Shown here: positions 63,628 to 64,000 of the stretch, one piece after another | Layout of the letters: every line of letters starts with the position of its first letter | How positions within the stretch are numbered: position 1 is the first letter of the stretch | NCBI RefSeq assembly: GCF_000691165.1 | Contig: NZ_ASJD01000002.1 | Coordinates: 434,001 to 498,000 of the forward strand | DNA from: Bacillus safensis FO-36b | Lineage (GTDB): Bacteria; Bacillota; Bacilli; Bacillales; Bacillaceae | Reading direction: 5' to 3' | DNA: 64,000 bases | Notes under the pieces: generated by a model | Told to the model about the DNA's origin: nothing | The model's input: only the letters and a program-made list of their open reading frames with translations | Database searches by the model: none | Position numbers and translations under genes: made by a program

Positions 63628-63637
63628 CTTACCCGTT

Positions 63638-64000
63638 TTATTTAAATAAATAACTTTGATATTTCGTTAATTGAACGCTTGCGTTATAGGCGATCCCGAA
63701 TCCAATGAGAACGGACAAGACAGAGCTTCCTCCAAAGCTGATAAATAAGAGTGGAATCCCTGTTACAGGCATCACGCCTATGTTCATGCCAATGTTCTGG
63801 AACGTATGGATTACAATCAATGCTGTATATCCTACGCAGAAGAATGACGCAAATCGGCTATAAGGATGGATACGGTCAATCAGTACAACAAGCCGGTAAA
63901 TCAAGAAGAAGAACATGATCACAACAAACGCACAGCCGATAAAGCCAAAGGCTTCACCTATAATGGAGAAAATCATATCCGTTTGTGCTTCAGGAACGTA
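63638..64000 (-). CDS. rodA: Rod-shape SEDS glycosyltransferase RodA, C-terminal part (5' end outside window)
   Basis: The frame is open to the window edge. It reads [20 protein letters not shown], the conserved FVPExxTDFIFSVIGEE-type loop of SEDS proteins, then three to four membrane segments including [20 protein letters not shown] and [19 protein letters not shown] proteins polymerise glycan strands during cell elongation with class B PBPs. The place next to nfrA identifies RodA (YwcF) rather than FtsW or SpoVE. Confidence 0.93.
   Translation of the reverse strand, partial: YVPEAQTDMIFSIIGEAFGFIGCAFVVIMFFFLIYRLVVLIDRIHPYSRFASFFCVGYTALIVIHTFQNIGMNIGVMPVTGIPLLFISFGGSSVLSVLIGFGIAYNASVQLTKYQSYLFK

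Overview
The window is a low-to-moderate GC Firmicute chromosome segment and looks like the Bacillus pumilus group (B. pumilus, B. safensis or B. altitudinis). Gene content and order follow, with insertions and losses, the stretch of the B. subtilis chromosome from pbpG/ywhD to rodA. Start codons are often TTG or GTG behind strong Shine-Dalgarno (SD) sequences, and most transcription units end in clear Rho-independent hairpins. B. subtilis comparisons are from memory; no database was searched. No tRNA, rRNA, CRISPR array or insertion sequence was seen.

Layout. 1-5.6 kb: end of a class A PBP, ywhD, ywhC, ywhB, a secreted metzincin protease, ywgA, ywfO and a DUF1450 protein. 5.9-10.7 kb: rsfA behind a sigma-F-like promoter, a cellulose-synthase-like glycosyltransferase with two PilZ domains, a TPR pseudogene with three lesions, and lipL. 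10.8-19.2 kb: an insertion between lipL and pta holding an LXG polymorphic toxin locus with a train of immunity-like genes, then a TRAP-type uptake and catabolism cluster under an RpiR regulator with a readable promoter, cre site and operator. 19.3-22.5 kb: pta, hemQ and an AT-rich alpha/beta hydrolase. 22.6-30.1 kb: a bacilysin locus (Lrp regulator, ywfA, bacA-B-C-D-F, and convergent bacG) that lacks bacE. 30.2-40.4 kb: the eleven-gene spsA-spsL spore-surface polysaccharide operon, behind a sigma-K-like -10. 40.5-51 kb: a Yip1-like protein, gerQ, a cupin, ywdK, ywdJ, ywdI, ywdH, ung, ywdF, a sigma-B-type stress gene, pdxK, a secreted esterase and ywdA. 51-54.2 kb: an AT-rich accessory patch with a Rap phosphatase remnant and three exported or membrane proteins, one a permuted-papain (YycO-like) protein. 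54.2-58.5 kb: sacA, sacP and sacT with an intact SacT antitermination switch, then ywcI. 58.5-64 kb: a DnaA-box cluster, vpr, a small membrane protein, ywcH, nfrA and the 3' part of rodA.

How the parts work together. Several modules are self-contained: bac genes make and export a dipeptide antibiotic; sps genes build nucleotide-activated sugars and assemble a spore-surface glycan, with rsfA and gerQ also sporulation genes; sac genes import and cleave sucrose under antitermination and CcpA; the TRAP/RraA/dehydrogenase/RpiR set probably imports and degrades an unknown organic acid. The strongest non-coding signals are the DnaA-box cluster upstream of vpr, the sacP antitermination switch, and cre sites overlapping promoters of the TRAP cluster, the secreted esterase and sacP. 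The less-explained parts are the LXG toxin with its orphan immunity genes, the dual-PilZ synthase, the bacE-less bacilysin locus and the permuted-papain patch.
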